Shown here piece by piece: positions 6,566 to 8,026 of a stretch of 8,026 nucleotides of DNA. The notes below the pieces were generated by a model. That model did no database searches, had not been told where the DNA came from, and saw only the letters and a list, made by a program, of their open reading frames with translations. The first letter of the stretch is position 1. Each line of letters starts with the position of its first letter. Source of the stretch: Planctomycetota bacterium (GTDB lineage: Bacteria; Planctomycetota; Phycisphaerae; WQYP01); the NCBI GenBank assembly GCA_021795535.1, contig JAJYPG010000041.1, positions 1 to 8,026 on the forward strand. Direction: 5' to 3'. The position numbers and the translations under genes were made by a program.

Positions 6566-6635
6566 CGGCTTACGCACCATGGCAAGTGCCATGGTGTTAC
6601 AAATATCCGGATAAGGACCATCAGAGCATAAGCCG
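6566..6635 (+). promoter_or_regulatory. Pnp leader structure: enclosed palindromic hairpin
   Basis: CACCATGGCA (6575-6584) and TGCCATGGTG (6587-6596) are perfect inverted repeats separated by only AG, giving a practical 9-bp stem with an AAGT loop. This hairpin is enclosed by CGGCTTA (6566-6572) pairing with TAAGCCG (6629-6635), a further perfect 7 bp. The 3' side also contains the palindrome TATCCGGATA. The nested arrangement suggests a folded RNA rather than chance, and its position in the pnp leader recalls the E. coli pnp leader, where RNase III cleaves a stem and PNPase then represses itself. Confidence 0.42.
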
Positions 6636-6674
6636 CCAGGACTGGACCGGGATAGAGACGGAGTTTGTATTGGA

Positions 6675-6705
6675 GCCGGTTTTCGCACATTGGGTGCGGT
6701 ACGGC
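6675..6705 (+). promoter_or_regulatory. Second pnp leader hairpin, close to the ribosome-binding site
   Basis: CGCAC (6684-6688) pairs with GTGCG (6694-6698) around a 5-base loop, and GCCG (6675-6678) pairs with CGGC (6702-6705) beyond a small asymmetric internal loop. The base of the structure is 21 bases before the AGGTGA Shine-Dalgarno sequence, so the start site itself remains free. Confidence 0.38.
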
Positions 6706-6726
6706 AGGATTAAAACACTTTTTGTC

Positions 6727-6732
6727 AGGTGA
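6727..6732 (+). promoter_or_regulatory. Ribosome-binding site of pnp
   Basis: AGGTGA is fully complementary to the anti-Shine-Dalgarno region of 16S rRNA and lies 7 bases before the ATG at 6740. It is the strongest ribosome-binding site in the window and fixes the PNPase start. Confidence 0.6.
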
Positions 6733-6739
6733 ATAACAC

Positions 6740-8026
6740 ATGTCAGTAACGAAAATCGAACTGGAAATTAATGGACGTAAACTTACCATTGAAACCGGCC
6801 ATCTCGCCAAACAGGCGGATGGTGCCGTGATGGTAACTTATGGCGAGACCGTCATTCTGGCCACCGTGGTCTCTTCCGACCCGCGTCCCGGAACAGATTT
6901 TTTCCCCCTTACGGTTGATTACCGTGAAAAAACCTCCGCGGCGGGCAAATTCCCCGGTGGTTTCATCAAGCGGGAAGGACGTCCTTCCACCAAGGAAACC
7001 TTGACCGCCCGTATGATAGACCGTCCCATTCGCCCCCTTTTCCCAGCGGGTTATTTTGATGAAGTGCTTATTCAGATCATGGTACTTTCCGCCGATGGAC
7101 AAAACGACCCTGATATTCTCGCCATGATTGGCTCATCAGCGGCATTGGCCATCAGTTCAGTGCCATTTGAAGGCCCGATTGGCGCTGTGCGCATCGGACG
7201 TGTGGATGGCAAGTTGGTGGTTATGCCGACCGCAGCGGAATTGGACCAATCTGATTTGGACCTGCTGCTTGCCGGCACAGATGAAGCGGTCAACATGATT
7301 GAAGTTGGCGCCCGCGAACTGCCGGAGAAAACCGTTTTGGAAGCCATTGTTCTGGGGCAGGGCATTATCCGCTCCATCGCAACCATGCAAAAAGAACTGG
7401 CGGCCAAGGTTGGCAAGACCAAGGTATGCCCGCTGCACGGCCCGTCGGAAGAGCTTGTGAAAGGCATCTTTACCTTTGCCGAGCAACTGAAAGCCGCCAA
7501 ACAAATTCATGGCAAACAGGCCCGTGGCGAAGCGTGCGACGCGGTTCGCAAGCAGATTGTTGAAAAATTTACCGCCAGCAACCCAGCAACCGGCAAACCG
7601 GCCAACGATCCGCTGCAAGTGGCCATGGCTTTTTCCCAACTGGAAGAAAAGACTGTTCGTGAACAGATTCTTTCCGGCGTCCGTTCTGATGGCCGCGACC
7701 ATACCACCATTCGTCCTCTGGAATGCCTGGTGGGCGTGCTTCCTCGCACTCACGGATCAGCCATTTTCAGCCGTGGTGAAACCCAGGCGTTGGTCACCAC
7801 CACGCTGGGCACAGGCGATGATGAACAAATTGTCGATGGGCTTGGCGACGAATATTCCAAGAAGTTCATGCTACACTACAACTTCCCCCCATTCGCCACC
7901 GGCGAAGTAAAGCGGATCATGGGTCCCGGTCGCCGCGAAATTGGCCACGGTGCGCTGGCTGAGCGTTCTCTTGAACCGGTATTACCGGCTCCGGAACAGT
8001 TCCCGTATGTAGTGCGTCTGGTCTCG
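6740..8026 (+). CDS. pnp: Polyribonucleotide nucleotidyltransferase (PNPase), 3' end missing
   Basis: PNPase is a trimeric cytoplasmic 3'-5' exoribonuclease that phosphorolyses RNA to nucleoside diphosphates and can also add tails. The window holds the first 429 residues (family length about 700). Residues ~1-140 are the first RNase PH-like domain (TGHLAKQADGAVMVTYGETVILATVV; FFPLTVDYREK; RPSTKETLTARMIDRPIRPLFP). Residues ~235-305 are the helical linker domain. From ~306 the second, catalytic RNase PH domain begins (VREQILSGVRSDGRD, GSAIFSRGETQAL, GPGRREIGHGALAERSL). The catalytic aspartates, KH domain and S1 domain would lie beyond the window. The RNA-contacting FFRR loop of E. coli is FIKR here (75-78). 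The start is the ATG with AGGTGA 7 bases upstream. The gene follows rpsO as in most bacteria, and its leader has hairpins that may serve autoregulation. Confidence 0.97.
   Translation, partial: MSVTKIELEINGRKLTIETGHLAKQADGAVMVTYGETVILATVVSSDPRPGTDFFPLTVDYREKTSAAGKFPGGFIKREGRPSTKETLTARMIDRPIRPLFPAGYFDEVLIQIMVLSADGQNDPDILAMIGSSAALAISSVPFEGPIGAVRIGRVDGKLVVMPTAAELDQSDLDLLLAGTDEAVNMIEVGARELPEKTVLEAIVLGQGIIRSIATMQKELAAKVGKTKVCPLHGPSEELVKGIFTFAEQLKAAKQIHGKQARGEACDAVRKQIVEKFTASNPATGKPANDPLQVAMAFSQLEEKTVREQILSGVRSDGRDHTTIRPLECLVGVLPRTHGSAIFSRGETQALVTTTLGTGDDEQIVDGLGDEYSKKFMLHYNFPPFATGEVKRIMGPGRREIGHGALAERSLEPVLPAPEQFPYVVRLVS

Noticed and set aside
6504..6614. Open frame of 36 codons in the pnp leader starting ATG at 6504
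   Set aside because: It has no Shine-Dalgarno sequence, no recognisable motif, and its second half is made of the palindromic hairpin at 6575-6596, which explains its apparent regularity.
6690..6716. Possible promoter just upstream of pnp (TTGGGT ... TAAAAC)
   Set aside because: The spacing is only 15 bases, the -10 match is poor, and the -35 part lies inside the 6675-6705 hairpin.
6532..6732. 66-codon open frame ending at the pnp ribosome-binding site
   Set aside because: It overlaps the leader hairpins and the AGGTGA site, has no ribosome-binding site of its own and an unconvincing composition. It is treated as chance.

Overview
The window looks like ordinary chromosomal DNA of a Gram-negative (diderm) bacterium with moderate GC content. 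Two observations support this: a linked pair of LptF/LptG-family lipopolysaccharide-export permeases, and a PBP2-RodA pair that builds lateral-wall peptidoglycan. The style of the PNPase and S15 proteins (for example FPGGFIKREGRPSTKE in PNPase) makes me favour the Planctomycetota/PVC superphylum, but this is inferred from memory of family sequences and is not proven. I see no insertion sequence, phage gene, tRNA, rRNA or CRISPR array.

Layout: (1) Positions 2-1390 (+) hold the C-terminal part of a class B penicillin-binding protein (PBP2/MrdA). (2) Positions 1391-1563 are a 173-base spacer with a nested inverted repeat, a good sigma70-like promoter and a long imperfect hairpin running up to the next start codon. 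(3) Positions 1564-2754 (+) encode RodA, the SEDS glycan polymerase that partners PBP2. (4) Positions 2755-2878 are a short gap between convergent genes with no clear terminator. (5) Positions 2879-4009 and 4058-5734 (-) form a two-gene lptF-lptG-like operon; the promoter-proximal protein has a greatly enlarged periplasmic region. (6) Positions 5735-6073 are a divergent control region with candidate promoters on both strands and a structured rpsO leader. (7) Positions 6074-6340 (+) encode ribosomal protein S15. (8) Positions 6341-6739 are a 399-base spacer containing at least four hairpins but no convincing gene. (9) Positions 6740-8026 (+) encode the N-terminal 429 residues of PNPase, running off the window.

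The left two thirds is envelope biogenesis: PBP2 and RodA form the transpeptidase/glycosyltransferase core of the elongasome, and the LptF/G pair would form the inner-membrane core that, with the LptB ATPase, extracts LPS for transport to the outer membrane. The right third is the classic rpsO-pnp pair. In Escherichia coli both of those genes are autoregulated through structured leaders, and the leaders here are also rich in potential secondary structure. All genes are familiar families. The most interesting material is the non-coding RNA-like structure in three spacers (before rodA, before rpsO and before pnp) and the expanded LptF-like permease. I did not find a wholly new multi-gene system.
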